A stretch of DNA of 64,000 nucleotides from Struthidea cinerea (Eukaryota > Chordata > Aves > Passeriformes > Corcoracidae), in contig VZTI01004805.1 in assembly GCA_013397865.1 (NCBI GenBank), forward strand, positions 526,794 to 590,793, in the 5' to 3' direction. Position numbers and translations under genes: made by a program. This document shows positions 13,101 to 25,440 of the stretch, in pieces (the first letter of the stretch is position 1; each line of letters opens with the position of its first letter). Under the pieces are notes generated by a model. It saw nothing but the letters and a program-made list of their open reading frames with translations. It ran no database searches and was not told the DNA's origin.

Positions 13101-15579
13101 AAATGCACTGAATGTTGATTTTTACATGTTTCAAGGTGAATTTTTCCTCTGTTTCTAAACTTAATGCAAAATTTAGCGCAACAAATTATTTTCTGACAGA
13201 CTTTGCTACAAGTTACTCTCTTCAGGACGGAATTTTAAAATGCCATTTTGTTTAGAGGCACACGAAATTAATATTCTGCCAGTTGAAGGACATGATAAAA
13301 TCAGGGAGTTCTGGAAGTAGATACAAAAACAATCTGAAGGCACGCACTGTCACTGTGCTAGCAGAAACACCTTTTTCATTCTAATGTACTACTTAATGTC
13401 AATCATTCCCTAACTGCATTCAAATGACTCAGAAGAGTCTGGACAACATTAACTGGTAAGTCTGTGCCTACTACCCTCATTATCCCACATCTTTTTCACA
13501 GCTGAGTGGATGATTTTGCCAACCATGTCTGGGAGCAGCAGGAGGCTGCACCAGGAAGCGTCTGAGGTGGGATAGGGGTCAAAACTTCCCCTAGGGGCAC
13601 CAGCCCGCAGCAGCGCTAACAGAGCAGGGAGGTGACACTGACACCGGCACTGGGGGGACCCTGGCAAGGGTGAAAGCCACAGTCAAATGACAAATCAGAT
13701 TGACTAATTTCATGACAGAAACTTCCAAAAGCTGACTCACATTCTTTTTGAATATTAATTCCCAAGTCAATGAGTTCAGCTGTTGAACATTGATTAGGGA
13801 ATGCCATGAACAGAAACACAAGTAGCATTATTCTGATGCTGCACAGGTGTTGACTGAGAAAAGAGTTACAGCTGAAATCTACTTGTAGACAGCACTTCAT
13901 GTGTGTAGAGATCTCTGAGCCCCTGGTGAAAAGGAAATCTAACAACTAAGTGAAAAAAACTACAGGGAATTCCAACACTCTTCTACAATTACTGTTTGTA
14001 AAGCCTTTTGTAACTTCTCTGACATTTCTGAATACTGTATTTCATGTTTTTCTGAAAAACTGGAATTTAAGCTAAAAGTACAGCAGGATGTAATTTTCAT
14101 TAGATTCTCATGGTAGAAAAAGAACTAGCTTGAGAGAAAAAATATCAAAAGTCTCACAAAGAAGCCATTAAAAAAAAATTCTAATAAATTGATGTCAATC
14201 ACAAGAAATTTGGGTGACATGATTTGGAGGAATTTATCCAAATTGGTCTTGATCAATGAATCTATCCTGCTCTCTTAGTAATTGGAATGTCTTATCAAAA
14301 CATCAAAAAACACTTTAAAATCCTAAATTTATTAAGGTCCAGCAGCACACACTGCCAGGCAGCGACTGCTTTTAGCACCTGCTTTGCTGACAAGCGGGCA
14401 CACTGCTCAAATAATTGCATTTACTACTTAGTTGTGGCTGCACCCAATGGAGGAGCTCCAGATTTTTTTCCATGACTAGAAAAATACCAGCATGCTCAAA
14501 CCCTGGACACACAAACTGTGGCTTGAAATACATGCTTGAAGCCACAAAATCACATTCTCCCTAAAATTGAAGCTAAAAAGTTAAATACTCTTGAAAGACT
14601 TATTTGCAACATAAAAGGTCCTCTGAGAAAAAAGCATGATTAGAGGTAATAGACACTAAAGGCTGTCTTAAAGATATTATGATTTGGACAAAGTTCAGAT
14701 CATCAGCTAATACTCTGAAAATATTACAGAAAACTGCACCATTATGACGAGCTAGTGACCTTTTCTTCCCATAAGCTTTGGTATTTGCTGGAAGACAAAG
14801 GCAATTTTGCAAGAGTTTTTTCAGAATACCCTTGTTCTTGTGTCTTAACACAACAGCATTTTGTCATCGTTTAGCAACACAAGATCCTTGGGAAAAACAC
14901 AGCCTCATGTTCCTGAGCACAAAGATCTCCAGCACCGCTGAGACAAAATGCCTCAATCAACATTTTAAATCTGTGGTGTTCCTGGTACTCCAAGCCCTGG
15001 CTCACCCTTCTAATCATCCCCAAGAGCAGGTGAGACAGCTGAGTATGAGCCATGGAAGGAACTTTATTTTCTTTTCCTCCTAAATTTCTTAATGCCTCAG
15101 AGGTATCAGTATCCATTTTCTGTGGTTAACATGCCATTTTGCACAGTCCTGGCCAAGGCCTCTTTGCCAAAATATGAGAAATAATTTTATAATTCCATTA
15201 GCACATACTTGTTTTCATTACATGATCCAACACTCACACATTAATTGCAGTTTTCCACACACACATATCCATGCCTGTCGAATTATATTAATTGACCTAA
15301 TGCTCCTCATTTATGCAGAAGTAGAGAAAAACTACTATTTTATTATTTCCATCATTCTTTGGCTATCAAAATAAGAAGAAGTGACTGGACAGAGCCTTCA
15401 AGAACCTTAAAAGCCTATCATTCTGTTTGTAAAAACATTCAAAGCTAAAAGCATAGGCAGCGCTGATGAATGATATGTCAGATCTAGCTTCTAGGTCGAT
15501 GGATAGGTACATACTTGCATGCATACATACACACACACCAGAGAGCCAAACAGACAAATCTGGATTACAATTCGCTGGG
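10141..15579. other. Non-coding stretch upstream of the minus-strand gene
   Basis: No gene is supportable here. It may hold the promoter and non-coding first exon of the minus-strand gene, because the start-codon exon has its own acceptor. It contains the A/C-rich tract at 12409-12505 and a short secreted-like ORF at 13616-13828 (see findings). No CpG island is apparent. Confidence 0.5.
12409..12505. repeat. A-rich low-complexity tract (CAAA/CCAAA units)
   Basis: About 100 bases of irregular AAACC, AAAC and AAAAC units with almost no T or G. It is simple low-complexity sequence. Confidence 0.75.
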
Positions 15580-16580
15580 AAAAACTCCAGTGAACAGGGT
15601 AATATCAGACTCTGGTGGGGACACTACTGGGGACCTGCAGGGCTCCATCCTCAGCCCTACGGTCTTCAAGATCTTTATTCAGAACTTGGACACAGGACTC
15701 AAAGGAATACTTGCAGATGACACTAAATGGAAGGGCTGTCAACTCCTTCGAGGGCAGAAAGACCTTGACAAAATAGAGAGATGTACAATCCCCAACCATA
15801 CAAAGTTTAACAAAGACAAGTGCTGGATTCTGCACCTGGGATGAAGTAACCCTGGCTGTGTGTATAGACTGGGGAGTGAGAGGCTGGGGAGCAGCACTGC
15901 AGAAAGGCACCTGGGGGTCCTGGTCGAGGGAAAGTTGAATATGAGTCAGCAGTGCCCTGGCAGCCAGGAGGGGCCAAGCGTGTCCTGGGGGGCATCAGGC
16001 CCAGCATCATCAGCCGGGCAAGGGAGGGGATTAACCCGCTCTGCTCTGCACTGGGGCTGCCTCACCTCGAGTGCTGGGGGCAGTTTTGGGTGCCACAATA
16101 TAGAACAGACATTAGGCTGTTAGAGAGTGTCCAAAGGAGGGCCACAAGGATGGTGAAGGGCCTTGAGGGGAAGCCGTGTGAGGAACAGCTGAGGTCACTC
16201 AGTTTGTTCAGCCTGGAGAAGAGGAGACTGAGAGGAGACATCATTGTGGTCTTCAACATCCTCACGAGAAGAAGTAATGGGACAGGTACTGATCTCTGCA
16301 CCCTCGTGACCAGTGAGAGGACTCAAGAAAACAGGATGAAGCTGTGTCAGGGGAGGTTTAGGTGGGATATCGGGAAAAAGTTTTCCCCCAGAGGGCTGCT
16401 GAGCACTGTACAGGCTCCCCAGGGAAGTGGTCACAGCACCAAGCCTGACAGAGTTCAAAGAGTGTTTGGACAATGCTCTCAGGCACAGGTGTGATTCTTG
16501 GGATGTCCTGTGCAGGGCCAGGAGCTGGAATAAGTGATCTGGATGGGTTTCTTCCAGCTCAGCTTATTCTGGGATTCTGT
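15580..16580 (+). mobile_element. CR1 LINE fragment: end of reverse transcriptase, C-terminal region and 3' end
   Basis: Plus-strand frames carry decayed CR1 ORF2 motifs in order. A GDLQGSILSP block corresponds to the usual VPQGS motif. LADDTK is the catalytic YADDT region with its leading residue changed. They are followed by KFNKDKCWILHLG, the LGVLVEGKLNMSQQ segment, and SLFSLEKRRLRGD. The 3'UTR ends near GGATTCTG, as CR1 copies end in short ATTCT-type repeats rather than poly(A). Frames shift repeatedly, so it is dead. The 5' portion is missing, as is typical of CR1. The longest open stretch (15952-16494) belongs to this element and is not a host gene. Confidence 0.9.
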
Positions 16581-17579
16581 CTTTCTACGGCCTCTCCTGC
16601 AGATCTGCAGTTTCAGCTATCGACAGATGGCAATGCATAGAAACCAATTGCACCTTAATGCAGGAGCTCCCTTCACAGCAAAACCTGAACCAAAGGAAAA
16701 TCACAGTCTCGTTACTCATGAAAGCAGTGGACCACTCAACAGATGTTTTGCTTAAAAGCAGCACAAGAGAGAGCATGAAATTAAACTGCATTAATCTCAC
16801 ATCATGTCAGTTATGTCCATTCTTTCCATGACGTGTTACATCTAAATTAATCAACCATTTGGATGGTAGAGATAAAATACCATTCTTGGTCAACCTGTCA
16901 GTGATATAAACAATGCACTCTTTTGCTTCATTGTATGGAAATAACTTCAAAGAGACATCCAAAGAGCAGCTAACTACAGGAGATAAAGGCTCTGGAAATA
17001 GTTCACTTTTGCTATGACATGCAAACCTTATTTGTTGGCTGGTGTTTTCAACTGTAAATGGATGCTTACACGCATGAATTTTTTCACTCGACAAAGTAAA
17101 GAACTAGAGAAGAAAGCAAGAAGATCTGTATGTTTTATTCCATCTCTCCTTCCATCCAGGAAAAAACCTAGAAACTTAATTCTATCTCCACGTATTCAAA
17201 CAGAACATGAATCAAAAACCTAAATATGGCTGTAAGACTTAAACACCTACAAAAAAAGTTTGTGAACCCATCACTACAGGAACAACTTGTACCAACAATC
17301 TGCTACAGAGAAGACAGACATAACTACAGAGACAGACGGGTGGACATGTGTAAATAAGTATTTTCAAATATACTGACCTTGCCATTCACCTGTCCCCTCT
17401 TTTTAAATAAAGTCCAGTTTTCCTCTAATAATCAGTCATATAAATTTATTTACCTGTATCACCCCTTCAAATCTATGACTATTACTCCCATGGTTACCAT
17501 CAGAAGACTTCTGTTCAAGACTGTAAAGAAATACAAGGAAAATGCAGGAGAAGGTAGAAGATTTGGCCCAGTCCTAGAG
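16581..17579. other. Spacer between two CR1 copies
   Basis: AT-rich sequence with no coding or repeat signal that I recognise. Confidence 0.4.
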
Positions 17580-19882
17580 AAAGAACATTGCTGGAAAAAG
17601 CAAACTATGCCTGTGGCTGGAGTGCCAGGCTGGAGGGGTACAGCCCTTTAAGGGGGGATAGGCAGGGCAGGCAAGGTGAAGGGGTGGCATTTTATGTAAA
17701 GGCAGTTCTGGAATGTATGGCTCTTGCAGCTGGAGATGGCATGGTGAAGACCCTTTGTGTAAGGATGAAGGGGAAAGAAAATAAAGAGGATACAGGGAGA
17801 GCAGACTTCAGGGTGCAGAAGGAGCTACTTAGTAAGGTCCTCTGAGGATCTGGTGTTGAATTTACTTGGATCCATGAATGCTGGTTGCTTTTCTGTTATC
17901 TCTTATGAGTGCAGGAGCACACAATTACAAAGTGTCAGAAGTCAAGCTAGCAGGGCAGAACACCAGCTGGGCTGAGCAGGGATCTGCTTCCAGAACTTAG
18001 GCAGAAAATGGAGGTGTATAGATGTTGAAAACAAGAACAGGCAAAACAAGAGTACTACAGCAATTCTGTTTCCTCATGTACGGAGAAAATAAATGCAGTC
18101 AAAGTTCACTTGGAGTTCAGGCTCCTCAGCACCGTGAAAGACAACAACAAGGGCTTTACAAGTATTTGAAAAGCTAAAGGAGAATCAGGCACAACACCGG
18201 TCTGTTGCTTGACAAGGCTGGTCATAAATAGCGGCATAGACAAAGCAAAAACATTAAAGCCTTTTTCAGCTCTTGTCTTCAACACCGGTGCTGGGCCCTC
18301 GTGCCCCCCAGAGTCTGGTGTCAAAAGATCTTGACTGGGGGAAAGATACCCTCTCTGTCAACTCCAGACTTGTTCAAAACTTGCTTCCTCGCCTGGACGC
18401 ACACAAATTGATCCAAGGGGGTTCATTCCAGGGTACTGAGAGAGCTGGCTGATGGCATTGCATGATCTCTTTCCATTACTTTCAACATCTTGGGAGTCTG
18501 GAGATGTCCCAGTGGACTGGTAGTTGGCAAATGATGCCCCAGTTCTGAAGAAGGGAAAGAAGGAAGGCTGGTAATTACAGGCCTGTCAGTCTCACTTCAG
18601 CCTGCTGAAATTATGGAGAAGGTTAATCTGGGAGGTACTGAAAAACACTTGAGAGGCAGCAAAGTCATTGGTTACAGCTAGCACAGGTTAACAAAGGGAA
18701 AGAGCTGCTTAACTATGTTAATTTCCTTTTTTGACAAGGTCACCCATGTAGTTGACTAAGGGAAGCCAGGAAATGTGTGGGGTTTTTAGTTTTATCAAAG
18801 CTTTTCATAATGTCTCTCAGAGTATCACAGTGAATTGGCCAGCACACAGCTGGACAAGTCAATGATACTTTGGGTGAGCAATGGTCTGATGGATTGGGCT
18901 CAAAGGGTTATATTAAGTGGGGTTAGAACAATTAGCATTTAGGGCCAGTGCTCTTTAATGTTTTTTATAAATTATCTGAATGCAGGAATCAAATGTAAAC
19001 TCACTCAATAATTTTACCTACCATACTAAACTAGGAGGAACTGTGAACTCCTTTGAGGGAGCAGAAGCTTAGAGAGAGATCTGGGTAGACTAGAGAGCTG
19101 GGCAGTCACCAACCACATGAAATTTAACAAGAACAAGTGCTGAATTCTGCATCTGAGGTGGAAAAATCCTGGGTATACATACAAACTGGGGGAAAAGAGG
19201 CAGGGAAGCAGCCCCACAGAAAGAGACTTGGGGATTTGGGTTGGTGGCAAGTTGAACACGAGCCAGCAGTGTCTCCTGGCAGCCAAGAGGGCCAACTATT
19301 CCCAGGAATACATCAAGCACAGAATCACTGGCTGGTAAAGTGATTGTCCCACTCTACACTGCACTGGGGTGGCCTCACCTCAAATCTTTTGTCCAGTTCT
19401 GGGCACCTCATATAAGAATAATACAAGAACATCAAACTCTGGAGCATTTTCAGAGGAGGGTGACCAAGCTGAGGGTGAAAGGACTCAAGGGCAACATTTA
19501 AGAGGAGCAACTGAGGTGACTTGGTTTACTCAGCTCGGAGAAAAGAAGGCAGGGGGTGACCCCACTGAAACAGAGCAGTGGAGAGGGAGATGCTGACTTC
19601 CTCTCTCTGGGAACCAGTGATAGGACATGAGGAAAGGGAATGAAGCTGATTAAGTTCAGATTGGTCTTTGGGAAAAGATTCTTCACCGAAAGCATTGTCA
19701 GTCTCTGAAACATGCTCTCCTGGGCAGTGGTCACAGCACCAAGTCTATCAGAGGTCAAGGAGATTATGGATGAGGCTCTTAGTTCTATGGTTAGTCCTGA
19801 GAGGAGCAGGGAGATGGATTCAGTGATGCTTGTGGGCATCTTCTGATCTGAGATATTCAGTGTTTCTATGATTCTATGATTA
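17580..19882 (+). mobile_element. CR1 LINE copy, endonuclease to 3' end, internally deleted and frameshifted
   Basis: The endonuclease region reads GYSPLRGDRQGRQGEGVAFY near 17637-17700. The reverse-transcriptase part follows from about 18550, with phrases matching the CR1 RPVSLTS and DFSKAFD blocks in broken frames. The C-terminal region follows from about 19020, and the copy ends in TTCTATGATTCTATGATT at 19865-19882, the classic CR1 terminal octamer repeat. Several hundred bases of ORF2 between the endonuclease and the reverse transcriptase appear lost near 17850-18300. No intact frame survives. Confidence 0.85.
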
Positions 19883-21289
19883 ACTGTTTTGCCATTACTT
19901 ATGTGTACAGTGTTTGAATGTTTCAGTGGAGGCACTTAAACTTCTCTCCCAAAATACCTTCAAAGGCAGCAGAAATGGTCAGGGGTGGGAAGAACCATTA
20001 CCAGGGAAGAACTAGGATGCTGAGATATGTATAGAATTTGTCTGAATACCAGCATAAATACTTTGTAGGTTTAGGAGCTGCGTGAAAGTCTCTGGGGGTC
20101 TGGGTCCTGGATGCAGTGGGAGAAGCGAGGGATACTCCTTGGGATGCATCTTACCCTACAATCCTGGGTAAAGTAACATACACACGCAAAGCTGGGAGCG
20201 AAAGCTACTGTGAAGGAGAGAATACAAAAGTTCTTCTAAGAGAAGTACAGCTACTTTTATGAACCTATTACAGAGGAAAAGAGCCAGTAGATGGCACTCC
20301 AGTATATGTAACACTCTTCTGGGGGTTGACAAGGACGCGTTAACACCTGCTGTTCTACTTGCCTACGGGATGCTGTGTGCGGCTTTTCATACGCAAAGCG
20401 AAATCTGAATCTTTTAGTGATGTTGAAAATGCAGGTGCAGGAACGAGGCTTCTCCCACGCAGTCAGCAGGAGTGTTCCTGGAAGTCTCCACAGTCCCCAG
20501 GGTGCTCATGGACCTTGTGGCCTCTACACTGAGCCAAGAAAGTTCTTCACTTCAGCTGGACAAGCTACACAAATCAGTTAGTCAAAGTGTTCATGCAAAC
20601 CAGAGTCAGCAAGGATTTAACAGAGGAAAGTGTTTCAGAAAAATGACAAGCAGAGGATAGCTGTGCTGTGAATGCACAGACCCTTCTCGTCTTCTGACAG
20701 GATTCAACATTTTGAAGCGCTTCCTTAAGGAGTGTTCTTTTACCAGCATCAATGAGCTCAAAATTACAGCTGACCATTATTTTTTTCTCCTGTGGAACAG
20801 CACTGGTTGGGCTGCACTGAAACAGTTAAATGGGCAGAAGCATAGAACTTCAGATGCAGCCTGCAGAATATGGTCACATACCCAGCTGGATGTGAAGAGG
20901 TAGCACTGGAGCATCCCCAAGTTTCACTAAACCTTTCCAATGAGATCTGACACCTTTAATGAAGAAACTGACATTAAAATTCTCATAAAATTCAAGTATT
21001 TCTTGAATTTTGAGCATCACACAGTGGATCAATAAAAAAAATTGGGGAGGGCATCAGGGTTTTTTTCAAGTATAATGTTTCCTCCAAACTCCTTTACACA
21101 ATGTATCATGTCTTGCCCTTTTCATTCTTTCATTTTAATAATAAGGTCTTGCTGAAGGCTTAAATCCTCTTTAAATCTTCATATTGTTCTAATTATAAAG
21201 AATATTTTTCATTGCCTTCATCTAAACACATGTCATCAATTTCAGACAGAGAAACAAAGCAGTGGTGTGGAGAGGAGTGTGTTGCTTTA
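19883..21289. other. Spacer between CR1 copies
   Basis: No gene is supportable. ORFs at 20375-20903 overlap one another in several frames and have no domain I recognise. Part of 20040-20300 may be older repeat, but I could not place it. Confidence 0.4.
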
Positions 21290-22859
21290 AACTAAAGTTG
21301 CCAGAAGAGGGGAACCTCAATCCATCCCTCTCCTACCAGTCTTGTGCCAGGACCATCAACAGATGCTCACAGATTAGAGAGGGATCACAGGTCAGCAGGA
21401 GAGCTGAGACAGTTCAAAAGAATTCCAGCCACTGCAGTTAGCAAGTCAGCTTCATAGGGAGTCATACCTAAGTGCTTCAATGCAAATGCACACAACATGG
21501 GAAATAAACAAGAGGAATTAGAGACATGCACATGCCTGCAGGACTATGATCTTACTGGAATCACAGAGATGGAGGGGGATGACTCCTGTGTTTTGAGTGT
21601 TGGAATGGAAGGACACAGGCTGTTTTGGAAGGATGGGCAGTGGAGGTGAGGAGGGGATGTCTCCCTTCACGTCAATGACCCGATGGAGTGTACGGAGCTC
21701 TGCCTGGGCATGGATGAGGGACCACCTGAGAGTTTACGGGTCAGGATTAAAGGGAGGGCAGGGACAGGTGACATTATAGTGCAGGTCTGCTACAGACTGC
21801 CTGACCAGCAAGACCAAGTGGATGAGGCCCTCTACAGACAGAGAGGAGCAGCCTCACATTCAGAGGTCCTCGTGGGGGACTTCAAACACACATCTCTTGT
21901 AGGGGCAGTACAGCGGGGCACAGGCAGTCCAGGAGGTTCCTAGTATACATTGGTGACAGCTGCCTTCTCCAAGTGAGAGAAAGGCCAACAGGGAGAGGTG
22001 CTCTGCTGGGCCTTGTTCTCAGCAAAAAGGAGGGGCTGATGAGAAAGGTGAAGCCCAAGGGCAGCCTGGGCTGAAGTGACTGTGAAATGGTGCAGTTCAA
22101 CATCCTTGCAGCAGTGAGGAGGGCAAGAAGCAAGCTCACTGCCCTGGACTTCAGGAGCAATGCATCCTTACAAAAAGGAAGTCAGGAAAAAATTCCAGGA
22201 GGCCTGTGCATATGAACAAGAAGCTCCTGGAAAAACTCAAACATGAAAAGGAAGCCTACAGAGGGTGGAAACAAGGATAGATAACCTAGGGAAAATACAG
22301 GTTAGGAAATCTACAGCCATGATAGACTTAAACATTGACATGGACATCAAGAACAAGAAAAATTTCTATAGGTACACTGGTGTTAACAGGAAGAGTAGGG
22401 ACAGATGTGGGCTCTTTCAAGAAGGAAACTGGAGACCTGATTACCTGGGGTATGAAGAAGACTCGGGTACTCAACAAAGTTCTGCCTCGATCTTCACCAG
22501 CGAGTATGCCAGCCACACCACCTCGGCTGCAGAAGGCAAATGCAGGGGCTGGGAGAATGAGGAGATGTAGAAGGTCAGGTTCAAAACCATCTAAGGAAGA
22601 TGAAGGCGCACAAGTCCGTGGTACCCAATGACATACATCCACAGATTTGAATGGTTAGTCAGGGCATAGTCTGGTGAAGACCCCACTCACTGGAAGAGGG
22701 ATATAAGGCCCATTTCTAAAAAGGAAAAAAGGAAGACCCAAGAACTACAGACCTTCCAGTCGCACCTCTGTGCCCAGTAAGATCATGAAGCAGATTCTCC
22801 TGCATGTGAAGGGAGGTAATAATTGACAGTCAAGATGATTTCTCTAAGGGCAAATCATT
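21290..22859 (+). mobile_element. CR1 LINE copy lacking its 3' half: endonuclease to start of reverse transcriptase
   Basis: From about 21480 frames carry the CR1 endonuclease order: a GNKQEELET segment, LTGITE, then the stretch at 21683-21800 with IKGRAGTGDIIVQVCYR. A SKKEGLM segment follows, then KKNFYRY near 22350 and a WENEE segment near 22550. The copy stops at the phrase for GKSF, part-way through the RT domain, exactly where the LTR at 22860 begins. It has no 3'UTR or ATTCT tail. Frameshifts and stops throughout mark it as dead. Confidence 0.85.
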
Positions 22860-23165
22860 TGCATTGGGTTGGGGTGACCTGGAGTTCATTTTCCCATAGG
22901 AGCCCTTGCAGCGCTGTACTCTGCATTGGTAGCTAGAAGGTGGTTGATAACACACCAGTGTTTTGGCTGCTGCTGAGCAGGGCTGGCACAGCCTCAGTGC
23001 TGTCTCTCCAACATTCTTGCCCCATCAAAGGGCTGGAGTGCGCAAGATCCTTGGAGGGGACACAACTAAGCCAGCTGATCCAAATTAACCAGAGGGATAT
23101 TCCATACCAAATGACATCAGCTCAAACATAAAAGCTAAGGAAAAGGGAAGGAAGGAAGGAAGGCA
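22860..23165 (+). mobile_element. Truncated endogenous-retrovirus LTR (5' portion)
   Basis: It begins TGCATTGGGTTGGGGTGAC directly after the broken CR1. It contains the GTTGATAACACA and GTGTTTTGGCTG segments, and a GGGATATTCCATACCA segment near 23093, that I know from passerine LTRs of the ERVL kind. It runs out in a GGAA repeat at 23145-23163, and the U5 end is missing. It is related to the piece at 52295. The family name is from memory and unchecked. Confidence 0.7.
23145..23163. repeat. GGAA microsatellite
   Basis: Four to five GGAA units at the truncated end of the LTR. Confidence 0.8.
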
Positions 23166-25159
23166 GGCATTCTTATCTTAACATTCTACTCAGTTAGAAT
23201 TTATGACAAACCTAATATATATTTCTGTATAAACTAGTTTACAGGTTAGTCTCTTATGACAGATTTACTCATGTTGTTTTCACTCATTTTTCTTCTCTTA
23301 AAATTTGGTTTTAAAAAATATTACATGTATCACGTATTTTCAGCCAAAAAGATTGACTTTTGATGAGATGAAACTAGCATAGATTTTATTATTTTGTTTT
23401 TGTACTAATATGCTACTTTTTGGAGTTAATCTTTAAAGCCAAAATTTCCTTGACATAATTATAAAATGCAGAAGAGGAAAAACAAATACAAAATTATAAT
23501 TTTTTGATGATGATGGTTAAATACTGTGTGTACATTTACAGCTCAGATTTCAGTATCTATATTAATGAGTTAACATAATCAGTTTATCTTTTTTTGTTCT
23601 TTCTGTAGGGTAGGGAACAGAGATGGTTCTCCATCAGCAGGAGCCTTATTGGTGCGTACAACTGTTGATGATAGTTTCTCTACTAGTTGGTTTTACATTG
23701 ACCATTAAAAAATAATTTATTCATATACAGACATCATTTGCAACCTGCATTCTTTGCCTGTCAGAGTAATTAAATCATTACTGTCAGTAGGTCAATCAAA
23801 GCAGTATAGGGCACACAGGTACGGCAAGATTGACAGTGATCAACACTGGGTTGTTTTTCATAGAGCATATGCTCAAGAAAATGCTGTGTTCCTAATTGGC
23901 AGGAAGCCCCAGAACACAACCATAACCAGGAGTTATGTGCTCTGTCTCTGGTTTCTCATGATTTAGACAGCAAAAAAATCCAGCACTTAGATTTTGTTTT
24001 GTCAAAGCAAAAAATTTATTTTTTATCATGGCATTTTTTTGTCATGGCTGTCTTTATATGTGCTGGCTTATTGTGAGTCAATATAAAGAGAACAACCATG
24101 GTAAAATGTGCTTCAGATTAGTTACCAGCTTGCGACAGTATGCCAATTACAACATTTAGCTGCACTGATCACTGCTAGATATGAGAAGCTCACATATCCT
24201 AGTGTTTGTATGGCACCCCATGATTTAAAAATGGAAGCTGACCTTCCTGTTTTTAACCACACTGACCTGTCATGTGAGAGCTGTGCCACTCTTGTAAAGG
24301 GTGCCAAGTCTAGCTAAGTTACTCATTGCCTCGTGAGCCAAGAAAACATTGTGCTGGAGTGTCCGTGCCCTGACAGAGACCTCGCCTCAATCAATTTTTG
24401 GTGAGCTAAGGCTATGGGGATATTCTACGGACAGATTCCATAGCAGAGGCATGTGTGAGGGCAAATAAAGTCCTTTACACACTTTTGTTTGTCTTCAGGA
24501 CAGAACAGAGAGCACAAATGAAGATATTCACTAAAATGCAGAACAGCCAGTGAGACTAACATGTTTATGTTGTGCAGCTCTTAACACCCACCGAATCTAG
24601 TGGGACTTAATTAGAGGAAGTTTCCAATGACATTTTCATCTGAGGACCCAAACATGGAGCCACACTGAATTAGTGGGCTCTCATGAAAGCATTGGCACTA
24701 ACAATTAGTATCACACTCCAAGGTGAGTCACAAGTACTAAAACATGTCTAGGGAAGGCTTCTTGCAAGACAGAGGCTGCCTCTGGAAACCATTCCACCTA
24801 CACTTGGTAATTTCCTTCTACCTCACAGATTTCTTAAAAAATAATGTATGACTTATGCTAAGGGCCCATACAGAAATTCTGAGTTAAAATGCTTCCCCAT
24901 GGCAAAGGGGGAAGTCACCCATTCATGATGGACAACCCCCGCTGTTCCCAGCAATGTCAATATCCCTGACTACACATGAACACGTTAGAAACACTTCAGA
25001 TGAGTGAGCAGAGAACAGTATTTTAAAAAACCATCGGGAAAACCAAGATCCCCTGTCATTTTTGTCATCTTCAAAAGTATTCCTAGGACATTATTTAAAG
25101 TAACACTCCACTCTTGTGGCTTATTATTTCAAAATAGTTTTCGTACTTTTGCATAAATA
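23166..25159. other. Non-coding stretch
   Basis: AT-rich with no supportable gene. Short ORFs at 23754-24317 have no recognisable domain. Confidence 0.4.
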
Positions 25160-25440
25160 TAAATAAGAACAGCTGTTCTGGACTGGACCAAAGGCCCCTC
25201 CTGCCTGTGGCCATAAGCTCTATGGCCCCATAAGCACTTCCAGCTGTGGAAGACAGGCATCTCTGACTCTTCCCTCTAGTGTCCCCCTCTCAGCCTCTTA
25301 CCTTTTTCATATCACAGACTTCCTGAACCTGACACAGTCACTGTGCATTAACCAGTTCTCGGGGGAATTCTTTTTCATTAATTCTTCCATCAATCCATGC
25401 ACGATTTAGGTGCCCTTTCACACCCTGACCCCTGTCAGCC
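25160..25440 (-). mobile_element. Probable old CR1-type LINE 3' fragment
   Basis: The phrase AAGAACAGCTGTTCTGGACT followed by a GACCAAAGGCCC segment at 25167-25198 resembles the inverted 3' end of an ancient CR1 group shared by birds, turtles and crocodiles. The match fades after about 25300. Divergence is high, so it is an old copy. The boundaries are approximate. Confidence 0.45.

Noticed and set aside
15952..16494. 180-codon ORF, the longest in the window
   Set aside because: It is the decayed C-terminus of CR1 ORF2 and not a host gene.
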